Shown here piece by piece: positions 6,548-13,912 of a stretch of DNA of 13,912 bases. A program made the translations under genes and the position numbers. The DNA is from CAYRIF01 sp964424205. Its GTDB lineage: Bacteria; Bacteroidota; Bacteroidia; Cytophagales; Cyclobacteriaceae. The notes beneath the pieces are model-generated. The model saw only the letters and a list, made by a program, of their open reading frames with translations, was not told the origin of the DNA and did no database searches. Location of the stretch: NCBI GenBank assembly GCA_964424205.1, contig CAYRIF010000071.1:1-13912 (forward strand), written 5' to 3'. The number at the start of each line of letters is the position of its first letter. The first letter of the stretch is position 1.

Positions 6548-7632
6548 TAGTTTATAATATCTTTTTCTCTAACTAATACATTATTTCTTAACTGCAAAAA
6601 TAAATAAAACTGCACTCCAAATACTATACTCGCCAACAATAAATGCACTGGCTGCAATATAGCAGGAATAGCAAAATACGCCATCACTATTCCAGTACAT
6701 ATTTCTAACACCACCAGCGAAAACAAAAACTTAATATAGTTTGTTAGCTTTTGTTCGTCACCCTCATCACTCTTATACAGCACATAAATCAACCACGTAT
6801 GCACCCCTACTATCAAAATAGAGAACGAACGATGTATATAAAACGGCAACCCTAATGCACCAATCCATTCGTTCCTCACTGAATTTCCTAAAGCCCTCGC
6901 CACCACATCTACCGCTTCTCTCACTTGTGTGCCTAAAACAATTTGAACCAGTGACAATATAATGGCAACAACCAGCCAACTTCGTAATCCCTTTTTTAAT
7001 GCTTTGTTTTTCAATTCCCCTATTGTCTCTTTTACAAGAACCCTCAAGTAAATCAACAGTGCAACCAACCCTAACGCTAACAACATATGGAAAGATACCA
7101 TCCATGTTAGCAAGTTCGTAGATACCACCAAAGAACCTGTCCATCCCAAAAATCCTACCAAGAAAAAAGCAGCCACTGATAAATAAAAAACACGAGGTCT
7201 TATCTTCCTAAGTGTCACTGCCGTCAGCAGCATAGCAAACACAAAAATCCCAATCAGCACGCCTGTCAATCTATTCAGGTATTCAGTCCAAGTCTTCCGT
7301 TTATTAAAAACAGATTCTGCTGCTATAATTCCTTCATGCTCCACATCATTCGCTAGCTGCTCAAATCCTATTGAACTTAAAAATTCAGCTAATTTTTTAT
7401 TTTTTCGTACTCTCTTCTTCTGATATACTTCTTTATAATCAGCAGGCAACTGGGCAACATCAGTTGGCGGTGTCCATGCTCCAAAGCATTTAGGCCAGTC
7501 AGGACAACCCATTCCTGAACCAGTACTCCGCACAATCCCGCCTACCAGAATCAGCACATACACTGCTATCAAGGTAATCGCATTAAACCTTCTAAATGAT
7601 TTTAGCTTATTTGTCTTAGTGACTTGCTTCAT
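6547..7632 (-). CDS. ctaA: Heme A synthase (COX15/CtaA family)
   Basis: A 361-residue membrane protein with about eight helices in two homologous halves. It oxidises the C8 methyl of heme O to the formyl group of heme A. Visible features are GGIVRSTGSGMGCPDWPKC at 31-49 with the extracytoplasmic cysteine pair Cys43/Cys49, Glu117 in TEYLNR, His182 in VSFHML, GTQVREAVD at 234-242, His267 in YIHRSF and His330 in QPVHLL. Three of the four heme-ligand histidines known from Bacillus CtaA are present. The first, normally three residues after the Glu (ExxHR), is Asn120 here. I recall EYxNR in other Bacteroidota, so this may be a lineage trait. The ATG at 7632 lies inside coxA with a 17-nt overlap. 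The hydrophilic loop at about 52-112 is long. Confidence 0.93.
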   Translation of the reverse strand: MKQVTKTNKLKSFRRFNAITLIAVYVLILVGGIVRSTGSGMGCPDWPKCFGAWTPPTDVAQLPADYKEVYQKKRVRKNKKLAEFLSSIGFEQLANDVEHEGIIAAESVFNKRKTWTEYLNRLTGVLIGIFVFAMLLTAVTLRKIRPRVFYLSVAAFFLVGFLGWTGSLVVSTNLLTWMVSFHMLLALGLVALLIYLRVLVKETIGELKNKALKKGLRSWLVVAIILSLVQIVLGTQVREAVDVVARALGNSVRNEWIGALGLPFYIHRSFSILIVGVHTWLIYVLYKSDEGDEQKLTNYIKFLFSLVVLEICTGIVMAYFAIPAILQPVHLLLASIVFGVQFYLFLQLRNNVLVREKDIIN

Positions 7633-9478
7633 CTATTCTAATACCTTCCACACCTTCTTGCACCTCAATTAAATCATTCTCATGCGGAAAATTAGATTCC
7701 CGCGTTTCTGAAAATGGAATATTTTGAGGAATAAAATCTTCTTTAGCACCAGGCTTACTAAAATCATACGGCCATCTGTGTACTGTTGGAATCTCACCAG
7801 GCCAGTTTCCATGTCCAAGATTCACAGGTGTTGTCCACTCTAAAGTAGTAGCATTCCAAGGATTTGCTGTCGCCTTTCTTCCTCTAAACATGCTATAAAA
7901 GAAATTGAATAAAAATATTATTTGTGCGACAAAAGTAACAAAAGCCGCTACGGTCACCAGCATATTCAAGTCCGTAAAAGAACTGAAAGCATCAAAGTTA
8001 GTAAAAGAATAATATCTTCTTGGAAAACCTGCAATTCCTATGTAATGCTGTGGAAAAAACACCAAATAAATACCTATGAATGAAAGCCAGAAATGTACCG
8101 CCCCTAATTTTGAATCCATCATTCTACCAAACATTTTCGGAAACCAATGGTAAACCCCAGCAATCATCCCAAAAAACCCTACGGCACCCATCACAATATG
8201 AAAATGCGCTACAATAAAATACGTATCGTGTAACTGTATATCCAACACCGCATTTCCCATAAATATACCAGTAATACCACCAGAGATGAAGAACGAAACC
8301 AAACCAATAGAAAATAACATGGCAGGTGTGAAAATAATATTCCCACGCCAAAGTGTCGTCAAGTAATTAAAAACTTTTACCGAAGAAGGCACTGCAATAA
8401 TCAATGTCATAAACATAAAAACCGAACCCAAAAATGGATTCATTCCTGTCACAAACATATGATGCGCCCATACCACAAATGATAGTACTGTAATGCCAAA
8501 CATTGAGCCAATCATCGCCTTATAACCAAAAATTGGTTTTCTAGAATTGGTAGATATAATTTCGGAGGTAATTCCCAACGAAGGTAACAATACAATATAC
8601 ACTTCAGGGTGTCCTAAAAACCAAAACAGATGTTGAAACAAAATCGCACTACCGCCAGTGTTCGACAAGGCTTCTCCACCAATGTAAATATCCGACAAAT
8701 AAAAGCTCGTCCCGAAACTCCTATCCATAATCAACAACAACGCTGCTGATAATAACACAGGGAAAGAGAGCAATCCGATTACAGCGGTCAAAAAGAAAGA
8801 CCATATTGTCAATGGCATTCTCGAAAATGCCATTCCTTGTGTTCTTAAATTAAATATGGTCGTGATGTAATTAATTCCTCCCAACAGACTAGATACAATG
8901 AACAATGCCATTGCTATCAACCAAAGTGTCACGCCCATTTTTCCACCTTCCGATGCCTGTGGCAAGGCACTCAATGGTGGGTATGACACCCAACCTCCCG
9001 CCGCAGGTCCTGTAGAAAGAAAAATTGACAAGAACATAATCGAGCTTGAAATGAAAAAGAACCAATACGACAGCATATTCATAAACCCCGATGCCATATC
9101 TCTAGCGCCAATTTGTAGTGGAATTAAAAAATTACTAAACGTACCACTCAGTCCTGCAGTCAACACAAAAAATACCATAATCGTACCATGCATTGTCACC
9201 ATCGCAAGAAAAAATTCAGGGTCTAACCTGCCACTGCCAGCATCACCAATAATCCAATCCCCAAGCAATGGTTTCAGCCATGTTAAATCTGTATCTGGAA
9301 ATCCCAACTGAATACGAAATAGCAAGGACATGAGACCTCCTATAAAAGCCCACGCAATTCCAGAAAACAGAAACTGTTTCGCAATTATTTTATGGTCTGT
9401 TGAAAATATATATTTGAATATAAAGCTTTGCTCATGATGTTCTTCGTGATGCGCTCCTTCGTGTTCTTCTGTAGCCAT
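7616..9478 (-). CDS. coxA: Cytochrome c oxidase subunit I (catalytic, A-type)
   Basis: A 620-residue heme-copper oxidase subunit I with at least twelve helices, which reduces oxygen to water and pumps protons. Ligands are visible in order: His97 (MHGTIM, low-spin heme), His290 with Tyr294 (GHPEVY, CuB and cross-linked tyrosine), His339/His340 (WAHHMF, CuB), His425 (high-spin heme) and His427 (low-spin heme) in VAHFHIV. Proton-path residues are also present: the NFLIPLQIGARDMA stretch at 116-129 (D-channel), Glu292 in HPEV, and Lys320 in GYKAMIG (K-channel). The GHPEVY form places it in the A1 group. The adjacent heme A enzymes suggest an aa3 type. The N-terminus has five His in the first 15 residues, as in related Bacteroidota proteins. 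The ATG at 9478 is 38 nt after coxB; the 3' end overlaps ctaA by 17 nt. Confidence 0.97.
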   Translation of the reverse strand: MATEEHEGAHHEEHHEQSFIFKYIFSTDHKIIAKQFLFSGIAWAFIGGLMSLLFRIQLGFPDTDLTWLKPLLGDWIIGDAGSGRLDPEFFLAMVTMHGTIMVFFVLTAGLSGTFSNFLIPLQIGARDMASGFMNMLSYWFFFISSSIMFLSIFLSTGPAAGGWVSYPPLSALPQASEGGKMGVTLWLIAMALFIVSSLLGGINYITTIFNLRTQGMAFSRMPLTIWSFFLTAVIGLLSFPVLLSAALLLIMDRSFGTSFYLSDIYIGGEALSNTGGSAILFQHLFWFLGHPEVYIVLLPSLGITSEIISTNSRKPIFGYKAMIGSMFGITVLSFVVWAHHMFVTGMNPFLGSVFMFMTLIIAVPSSVKVFNYLTTLWRGNIIFTPAMLFSIGLVSFFISGGITGIFMGNAVLDIQLHDTYFIVAHFHIVMGAVGFFGMIAGVYHWFPKMFGRMMDSKLGAVHFWLSFIGIYLVFFPQHYIGIAGFPRRYYSFTNFDAFSSFTDLNMLVTVAAFVTFVAQIIFLFNFFYSMFRGRKATANPWNATTLEWTTPVNLGHGNWPGEIPTVHRWPYDFSKPGAKEDFIPQNIPFSETRESNFPHENDLIEVQEGVEGIRIDEASH

Positions 9479-9516
9479 TTTAATTGTTATTTATAAACTT
9501 TTTAAAATTTCAGTAA

Positions 9517-10557
9517 TTAATTTGATGCTGGAGATATTCCCGCTTTTATGCTTGCCACTTCCTTTAAGGCTTCTGGCACTCTACTTAGGTAATCCTTATT
9601 TTTAGACAGCCAAGGCTCTTGTTTCGCAAACCATGCATCGTACTCTTCTGGAGTGACTACTTCAATCAACATTCTCATCGTAAAGTGACCCTGCCCACAA
9701 ATTTCAGTACACGCCAATTCATATTGAAAGTCATCATTCTTTGTTTCAATGCGCATCTCCTTGGTTGTCTTAGTCGGCACAAACCAAAACCTAGTAGGCA
9801 TGCCTGGCACTGCATCCATTTTCAATCTAAAATGAGGTATGAATACACTGTGTAAAACATCCTTCGCTCTAATCTTAAACTCAACCGGCCTTCCTACAGG
9901 TAAGTACATTTTCCGTGGGATAAAATCGTCAAAAGAAGATTTGTCAGAAAAATCAATTCCCAACGTATTGGTGGCATCAATTTTTCTATAGTCAGAGGCT
10001 CCTAACTTTTTATCCTTTCCTGTATACCTCACCGACCACTGGAATTGCTGTCCCACAATTTCAATGACTTCAGCGTCCTTGGGTGCAGGTGACATAATTT
10101 TTGACCAATTATCCAACCCGTCAAAAATTAAAACTGCCAGTACGATAGCAGGAACTACCGTCCACCATATTTCCAATTTATTATTATGTGGAAAAAAATC
10201 TGCCCTTTTATTTTCCTTATATCGGTATTTAAAGGCAAAAAAGAAAAGAAGGATATTCGTCAATAGAAATGCCACCCCAGTAACTGCGGTGGTAACCCAA
10301 AACATCCTGTCGATATCAACACCATGTTTTGAGGCAACGGGTAACGTATATTCATCAAATCGTGCGACTGAATACCAGAAAAATAATGCCAAAGCAGCAA
10401 TCAGGAAAGTCAACATCAAAAAAGCATTGACCTTATTGCTTGTAGAAACAACTTGGTTTTTATCCTTGGAAATTTCAGCCAGGGCATTGACCTTCATAAT
10501 CATGAAAATTATAGCAACCAAAAGAACGATGCCGACTATAATAATTAACTGTGTCAT
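9517..10557 (-). CDS. coxB: Cytochrome c oxidase subunit II (CuA subunit)
   Basis: A 346-residue protein that takes electrons from cytochrome c at its periplasmic CuA centre and passes them to subunit I. All CuA ligands are present: His236 in VLHSVFIPHF, then CTEICGQGHFTM at 283-294 giving Cys283, Glu285, Cys287, His291 and Met294. The aromatic electron-entry stretch is QQFQWSVRYTG at 170-180. There are four hydrophobic segments (about 3-21, 46-63, 87-109 and 130-147), so two precede the usual hairpin. There is no CxxCH, so unlike caa3 subunit II it has no fused cytochrome c, and electrons must come from a separate cytochrome such as ActE. The ATG at 10557 lies 33 nt after the actF stop. Confidence 0.96.
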   Translation of the reverse strand: MTQLIIIVGIVLLVAIIFMIMKVNALAEISKDKNQVVSTSNKVNAFLMLTFLIAALALFFWYSVARFDEYTLPVASKHGVDIDRMFWVTTAVTGVAFLLTNILLFFFAFKYRYKENKRADFFPHNNKLEIWWTVVPAIVLAVLIFDGLDNWSKIMSPAPKDAEVIEIVGQQFQWSVRYTGKDKKLGASDYRKIDATNTLGIDFSDKSSFDDFIPRKMYLPVGRPVEFKIRAKDVLHSVFIPHFRLKMDAVPGMPTRFWFVPTKTTKEMRIETKNDDFQYELACTEICGQGHFTMRMLIEVVTPEEYDAWFAKQEPWLSKNKDYLSRVPEALKEVASIKAGISPASN

Positions 10558-10590
10558 ATATTTATAATTTTCAACTATTCAAACAAACTT

Positions 10591-11880
10591 TTATAAGTGA
10601 TGGTGAAGGCTTTCTTCCATCATCGGGTGATTTTTTGCTATCAATGGTTTCTTCGCCAAATTTGATAAAATCACAAAGAGGAATGCACTACCATAAATAA
10701 GGGTAATACCTATTTCTAAGAATCCAAATCCTCCATTTTCTTTCAATGTACCGGGCGTAATCATCAAGTAGAAATCAAACCAATGACCTATTAAGATAAT
10801 GGTCGCTACGATCTTCAAGAAAATTACATGCCTTTTTGAATCCCTAGTCATCAATAAGAAAAATGGCAAAAAGAAATTCATAATTAGTACGAATAGCAAT
10901 ACTGGAAAATAGTAATCACTGGTAATTCTCTCAATAAAGTATATGGCCTCTTCAGATATGTTGGCATAGTAAATCAGTAAAAACTGCGAGAACCAAATAT
11001 AGGTCCAAAAAATACTAAATGCCCACATAAAAAGTCCTAAATTATGCAAATGATTAGCGTTAACAATTTTCAAGTATCCCTGTTTTTTTAGATACAAGAC
11101 TAACAAGGTAATGGCTGCTAAACCTGATACAAACCAGCTCGCAAATACATACCATCCAAACATGGTACTATACCAATGTGTATCCACAGACATAATCCAA
11201 TCCCAGGATGCCATGGAAGATGAATACCCAAAGAAAACAATAAAAATAGCTGATAGGCCAATCGTTTTTTGCCAGTTTTTATCTCCACCTTCTATATCCT
11301 CAGCAATTGATCTTTTTCTAATTAACAAAAACATGCCAAACCACACCGCAAAATAAACAACCATTCGTCCTAAGAAAAATGGGGTATTAAGATATCCCTG
11401 TTTTCCGGCAATCACTTCATCATATTCAGGATTCGGCGCTCCATTTTCTAAGAATTCGTTATAAAGCCCTTCATGCGTCCAATGAAATATATCATGACCT
11501 CCCAAGAAAAATGTGACCACTAATAAAACAAATGCAATTGGAAGCCAAAACCCGAATGGTTCTACCACTCTTTTCATCCCTGCCGACCATCCTGCTTGTG
11601 CGACATACTGCAAGGCGACAAAGAACACCCCAATAATAGATATCCCTAGAAAGTACATATTATTAATCCACAAATCTGCCCAAACCCGCGTCATCCAGTC
11701 AAATCCATGGTGCCCAGCCCCTTCCACGACTTCTGCTCCTTCATGATGTCCACCACCATTTTTAACCATGAAAATACCGACAATCACGGCAATAATTCCT
11801 ACAATCACCATGATTCCAATATTCCTTTTGGTTTTTCCGGTGAACTCGTATTTTTCGTCTAGTGTATGCTCTGATTGCAT
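10591..11880 (-). CDS. actF: Alternative complex III subunit ActF (NrfD-like membrane subunit)
   Basis: A 429-residue membrane protein with about ten helices, of the polysulfide reductase NrfD-like family. In alternative complex III, ActC and ActF are the two large related membrane subunits; ActC carries the quinol site and ActF is thought to help proton movement. ActF-type signatures are SSMASWDWIMSVDTHWYS at about 221-238 and FWTYIWFSQFLLIYY at about 291-305. A His-rich loop (HHEGAEVVEGAGHH) lies between the first two helices, and the protein ends in HHHL. I chose the ATG at 11880. A TTG at 11892 would add four residues. It is 26 nt after actE and 33 nt before coxB, linking the complex III genes to the oxidase genes. 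Confidence 0.93.
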   Translation of the reverse strand: MQSEHTLDEKYEFTGKTKRNIGIMVIVGIIAVIVGIFMVKNGGGHHEGAEVVEGAGHHGFDWMTRVWADLWINNMYFLGISIIGVFFVALQYVAQAGWSAGMKRVVEPFGFWLPIAFVLLVVTFFLGGHDIFHWTHEGLYNEFLENGAPNPEYDEVIAGKQGYLNTPFFLGRMVVYFAVWFGMFLLIRKRSIAEDIEGGDKNWQKTIGLSAIFIVFFGYSSSMASWDWIMSVDTHWYSTMFGWYVFASWFVSGLAAITLLVLYLKKQGYLKIVNANHLHNLGLFMWAFSIFWTYIWFSQFLLIYYANISEEAIYFIERITSDYYFPVLLFVLIMNFFLPFFLLMTRDSKRHVIFLKIVATIILIGHWFDFYLMITPGTLKENGGFGFLEIGITLIYGSAFLFVILSNLAKKPLIAKNHPMMEESLHHHL

Positions 11881-11906
11881 ATGATCAAACAATTAAATTT
11901 TTAAAA

Positions 11907-12533
11907 CTATTGATTTTGTAACTTTTCTACATGTCTTGCGATTTTCCATCGCTCCTCCACGCTCAACTGTGAAGCATGTGACCCCATCCTACGAATACCA
12001 TAAGTAATCACGTGAAATATATGTCCTTGTGACAAGGTATTGGTAGGTCTCGCAGCATAGTTCGGTACGCCTTGAAAAATCACCCCCACCTTTCCATCTC
12101 CTTTTCCTGTGTCGCCATGACAATGTGAGCAAAATCTCATGTACAATTGCTCCCCCTCAGCACCTACTTCATCCGCAGTATAAGGATTTTTCAAATTTTC
12201 CGATGCCCATTCTATACTATCCTTTGGTACTCTATAGGGCAAAAATCCGTTCCTATTTCTTTTCACAGTATTGGCGACTGGTACTCTCATATTCATATGA
12301 TTCGGATTGTTAGGATTAGAATTGTAATATTCTCCCTGTCCATCATCAATAGAACTCACCCATTCACCTGCCTCTTTATCCGTTATTTGTTTCAAAGGTT
12401 TATATGAAACTGAATTATACATATTTGGCGCATACTCCAGTCCCGTGTCATCTTTCCCTGCACTTGTACAAGAAGCTAGAAATGCTAGCGTTCCGAATAG
12501 TACAATAGTTTTTATGGTATGATTAATTGTCAT
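11907..12533 (-). CDS. actE: Alternative complex III subunit ActE (monoheme cytochrome c lipoprotein)
   Basis: With the ATG at 12533 the protein has 208 residues. It begins with a lipoprotein signal (LAFLASC, lipobox Cys22), so it should be lipid-anchored on the periplasmic face. A single heme c site CSHCH lies at 135-139, followed by GDTGKGDGKVG, and the likely axial Met is Met183 in IRRMGSHASQLS. The MRVPVANTVKRN stretch before the heme domain is typical of ActE. It should receive electrons within alternative complex III and pass them to CuA of CoxB; it is the only cytochrome c gene visible here. A TTG at 12551 would overlap actD by 4 nt and add six residues before the signal peptide. The ATG gives the cleaner signal sequence, but the TTG cannot be excluded. 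Confidence 0.94.
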   Translation of the reverse strand: MTINHTIKTIVLFGTLAFLASCTSAGKDDTGLEYAPNMYNSVSYKPLKQITDKEAGEWVSSIDDGQGEYYNSNPNNPNHMNMRVPVANTVKRNRNGFLPYRVPKDSIEWASENLKNPYTADEVGAEGEQLYMRFCSHCHGDTGKGDGKVGVIFQGVPNYAARPTNTLSQGHIFHVITYGIRRMGSHASQLSVEERWKIARHVEKLQNQ

Positions 12534-12547
12534 TTTTATATCTTTAA

Positions 12548-13069
12548 TCAAAACTTTTTTGAATTCACTTCCGACGCTCCCGAATCATTTAAAATAGCTG
12601 TTATTTTTACAGGAGACAATGTGTTTTTCCCAAGGTCAATGGCCATAACGTGCTTGTCATCAGTACTCCGCTCGTCAAAGGTCATCGGTTTTCCCCACGG
12701 CTTCAAGTTGCTACTCACCAAAAATGTTCCTACCATTCCAAAAGCTGCGAATAATACGGTCATTTCGAAGGCAATAGGAATAAAATCAGGAAGTGGGGTG
12801 AAATTTTTACCACCAATAATCATTGGCCAATCAAATCCAAGCATATAGAACATCATGGTAAATGCAAGTGTAGTACCTGTAATACCAAAGAAAAATGCCA
12901 CAATCGATAAGTTTGTCTTATAGCCAAGTGTAACCTCTAATCCGTGTACAGGATAAGGCGTATACACCTCATGGATTTTCATTCCATGTTCTTTGGCATT
13001 CTTTATGGCACTGAATAATGATTCCTCATCATCAAATATGCCCACTAAAAAATCTTTAGTACTATTCAT
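12548..13069 (-). CDS. actD: Alternative complex III subunit ActD (DUF3341)
   Basis: A 173-residue protein with an N-terminal soluble part, two transmembrane helices (about 54-77 and 97-119) and a soluble C-terminus. It matches DUF3341/ActD: VGIFDDEESLFSAIKNAKE at the start, EVYTPYPVHGLE at 34-45, and DWPMIIGGKNFTPLPDFIPI at 80-99 between the helices. ActD has no redox centre; structural work places it next to ActC and ActF as a membrane-associated subunit. The ATG at 13069 is 2 nt after the actC stop, and the gene ends 14 nt before the preferred actE start. Confidence 0.94.
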   Translation of the reverse strand: MNSTKDFLVGIFDDEESLFSAIKNAKEHGMKIHEVYTPYPVHGLEVTLGYKTNLSIVAFFFGITGTTLAFTMMFYMLGFDWPMIIGGKNFTPLPDFIPIAFEMTVLFAAFGMVGTFLVSSNLKPWGKPMTFDERSTDDKHVMAIDLGKNTLSPVKITAILNDSGASEVNSKKF

Positions 13070-13071
13070 AT

Positions 13072-13912
13072 TTATTTCTTTTTAAGAGAATCCGATTTTA
13101 GTATTGATTTTACCTCTGCCATATTTATCACTGGGAAAAACTTGGCGAAAAGGAAAAACAACGTGAAAAACAATCCAAATGTGAACATATAATCACCTAT
13201 ATCATAAAGTGTAGGTTTGAACATCGCCCAACTCGACGGTAAGTAATCTCTGTGAAGAGATATAACAATAATCACAAAACGCTCAAACCACATCCCAATA
13301 TTTACAATGATGGAAATCACGAATGTAGATACAATACTGGTTCTAATTTTTTTAACCCAAAACATTTGCGGTGCGACCACATTACAGGTCATCATAGAAA
13401 AGTAAGCCCACCAGTATGGACCGGTAGCTCTATTAACAAATTCATACAACTCATATTCAACCCCTGAATACCATGCGATAAAGAATTCAGTGATATAGGC
13501 AATCCCTACTATTGAACCCGTTACCATAATAATGATATTCATCAATTCAATATGATTGATGGTAATGTAATCTTCTAGTTTATATACTTTCCGGGTAACA
13601 ATCAGCAGCGTCTGCACCATGGCAAACCCTGAGAAAATCGCCCCTGCCACAAAGTATGGTGGGAAGATTGTTGTATGCCATCCGGGAATTACAGAAGTGG
13701 CAAAATCCATGGACACAATGGTATGTACTGATAATACCAATGGCGTTGCCAATCCTGCCAATACCAACGCCACCGTTTCATATTTTCCCCAAGTTTTGGC
13801 AGCACCATCCCATCCCAGACTCAAGCCGTTATAGATTACTTTTGACACTTTACTTTTCGCATGATCTCTAATCGTGGCAAAATCAGGAATCAAACCTATA
13901 TACCAAAATACC
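13072..13912 (-). CDS. actC: Alternative complex III subunit ActC (NrfD-like quinol-oxidising subunit), 5' end missing
   Basis: The frame is open to the right edge with no stop, giving the last ~279 residues of a protein that is usually about 450-480 long. The visible start is VFWYIGLIPDFATIRD, a well-kept ActC stretch, so the TTG at 13893 within it is an internal Leu codon and not a start. About six helices remain, with VHTIVSMDFATSVIPGWHT and PPYFVAGAIFSGF, and NIGMWFERFVIIV in the second half. In alternative complex III, ActC binds and oxidises menaquinol in the membrane and delivers electrons to the iron-sulfur and heme subunits ActB and ActA, which probably lie just outside the window. 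It ends 2 nt before actD. Confidence 0.95.
   Translation of the reverse strand, partial: VFWYIGLIPDFATIRDHAKSKVSKVIYNGLSLGWDGAAKTWGKYETVALVLAGLATPLVLSVHTIVSMDFATSVIPGWHTTIFPPYFVAGAIFSGFAMVQTLLIVTRKVYKLEDYITINHIELMNIIIMVTGSIVGIAYITEFFIAWYSGVEYELYEFVNRATGPYWWAYFSMMTCNVVAPQMFWVKKIRTSIVSTFVISIIVNIGMWFERFVIIVISLHRDYLPSSWAMFKPTLYDIGDYMFTFGLFFTLFFLFAKFFPVINMAEVKSILKSDSLKKK

Noticed and set aside
8898..9311. 137-codon plus-strand ORF inside coxA
   Set aside because: It is antisense to a highly conserved catalytic gene, and its composition reflects the reverse complement of coxA codons.
9434..9478. His-rich start of CoxA as a special metal-binding site
   Set aside because: Similar His-rich N-termini are common in Bacteroidota subunit I proteins and lie on the cytoplasmic side. 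There is no evidence for a special role.
10064..10567. 167-codon plus-strand ORF inside coxB
   Set aside because: It is antisense to coxB over its whole length, with no recognisable domain.

Overview
The window reads as chromosomal DNA of an aerobic member of the Bacteroidota, most like the Cytophagales/Flavobacteriia. Three things support this. The sequence is AT-rich. A T9SS type A sorting domain, a Bacteroidota secretion signal, lies at the left edge. The main locus has the alternative complex III plus cytochrome oxidase order typical of this phylum. Nothing here identifies a genus.

From the right edge leftwards, about 13 kb on the minus strand is one tightly packed respiratory cluster. 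It starts with actC (cut by the window edge), actD, actE and actF, the tail of alternative complex III, a quinol:electron acceptor oxidoreductase that replaces bc1. Next come coxB and coxA (CuA subunit and catalytic subunit of an A-type oxidase), ctaA and ctaB (heme A and heme O synthases), two subunit III genes in tandem, and a small subunit IV. A hairpin with a short U-tract follows subunit IV. Beyond it is an assembly-like module: a SCO1/SenC family protein, a DUF420 membrane protein and an 81-residue CxxC membrane protein. An SGLT-like sodium:solute symporter is last. Most gaps are 40 nt or less and several genes overlap, so translational coupling is likely. ActC and ActF should handle quinol oxidation in the membrane. 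ActE is the only cytochrome c visible and should pass electrons to CuA of CoxB. CoxA reduces oxygen with heme A made by CtaB and CtaA. This fits the ACIII-aa3 supercomplex known from Flavobacterium johnsoniae.

At the left, the plus strand carries the last 116 codons of a secreted protein with a T9SS sorting domain. Between it and the convergent symporter is a 435-base gap without an intact gene. It holds what looks like a relic of a group II intron on the minus strand: a domain V/VI-like 3' end 9 nt past the stop of the T9SS gene, hairpins and pre-ORF-like motifs, but no reverse transcriptase.

The points most worth a second look are: a SCO-family protein without the usual copper-ligand histidine, next to the small CxxC membrane protein; a heme A synthase with Asn in place of the first conserved heme-ligand His; the hairpin directly before the sco start codon; and the intron relic. 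No CRISPR array, tRNA or rRNA was seen. I do not claim a wholly new system; the best candidate for undescribed biology is the sco/DUF420/CxxC module.
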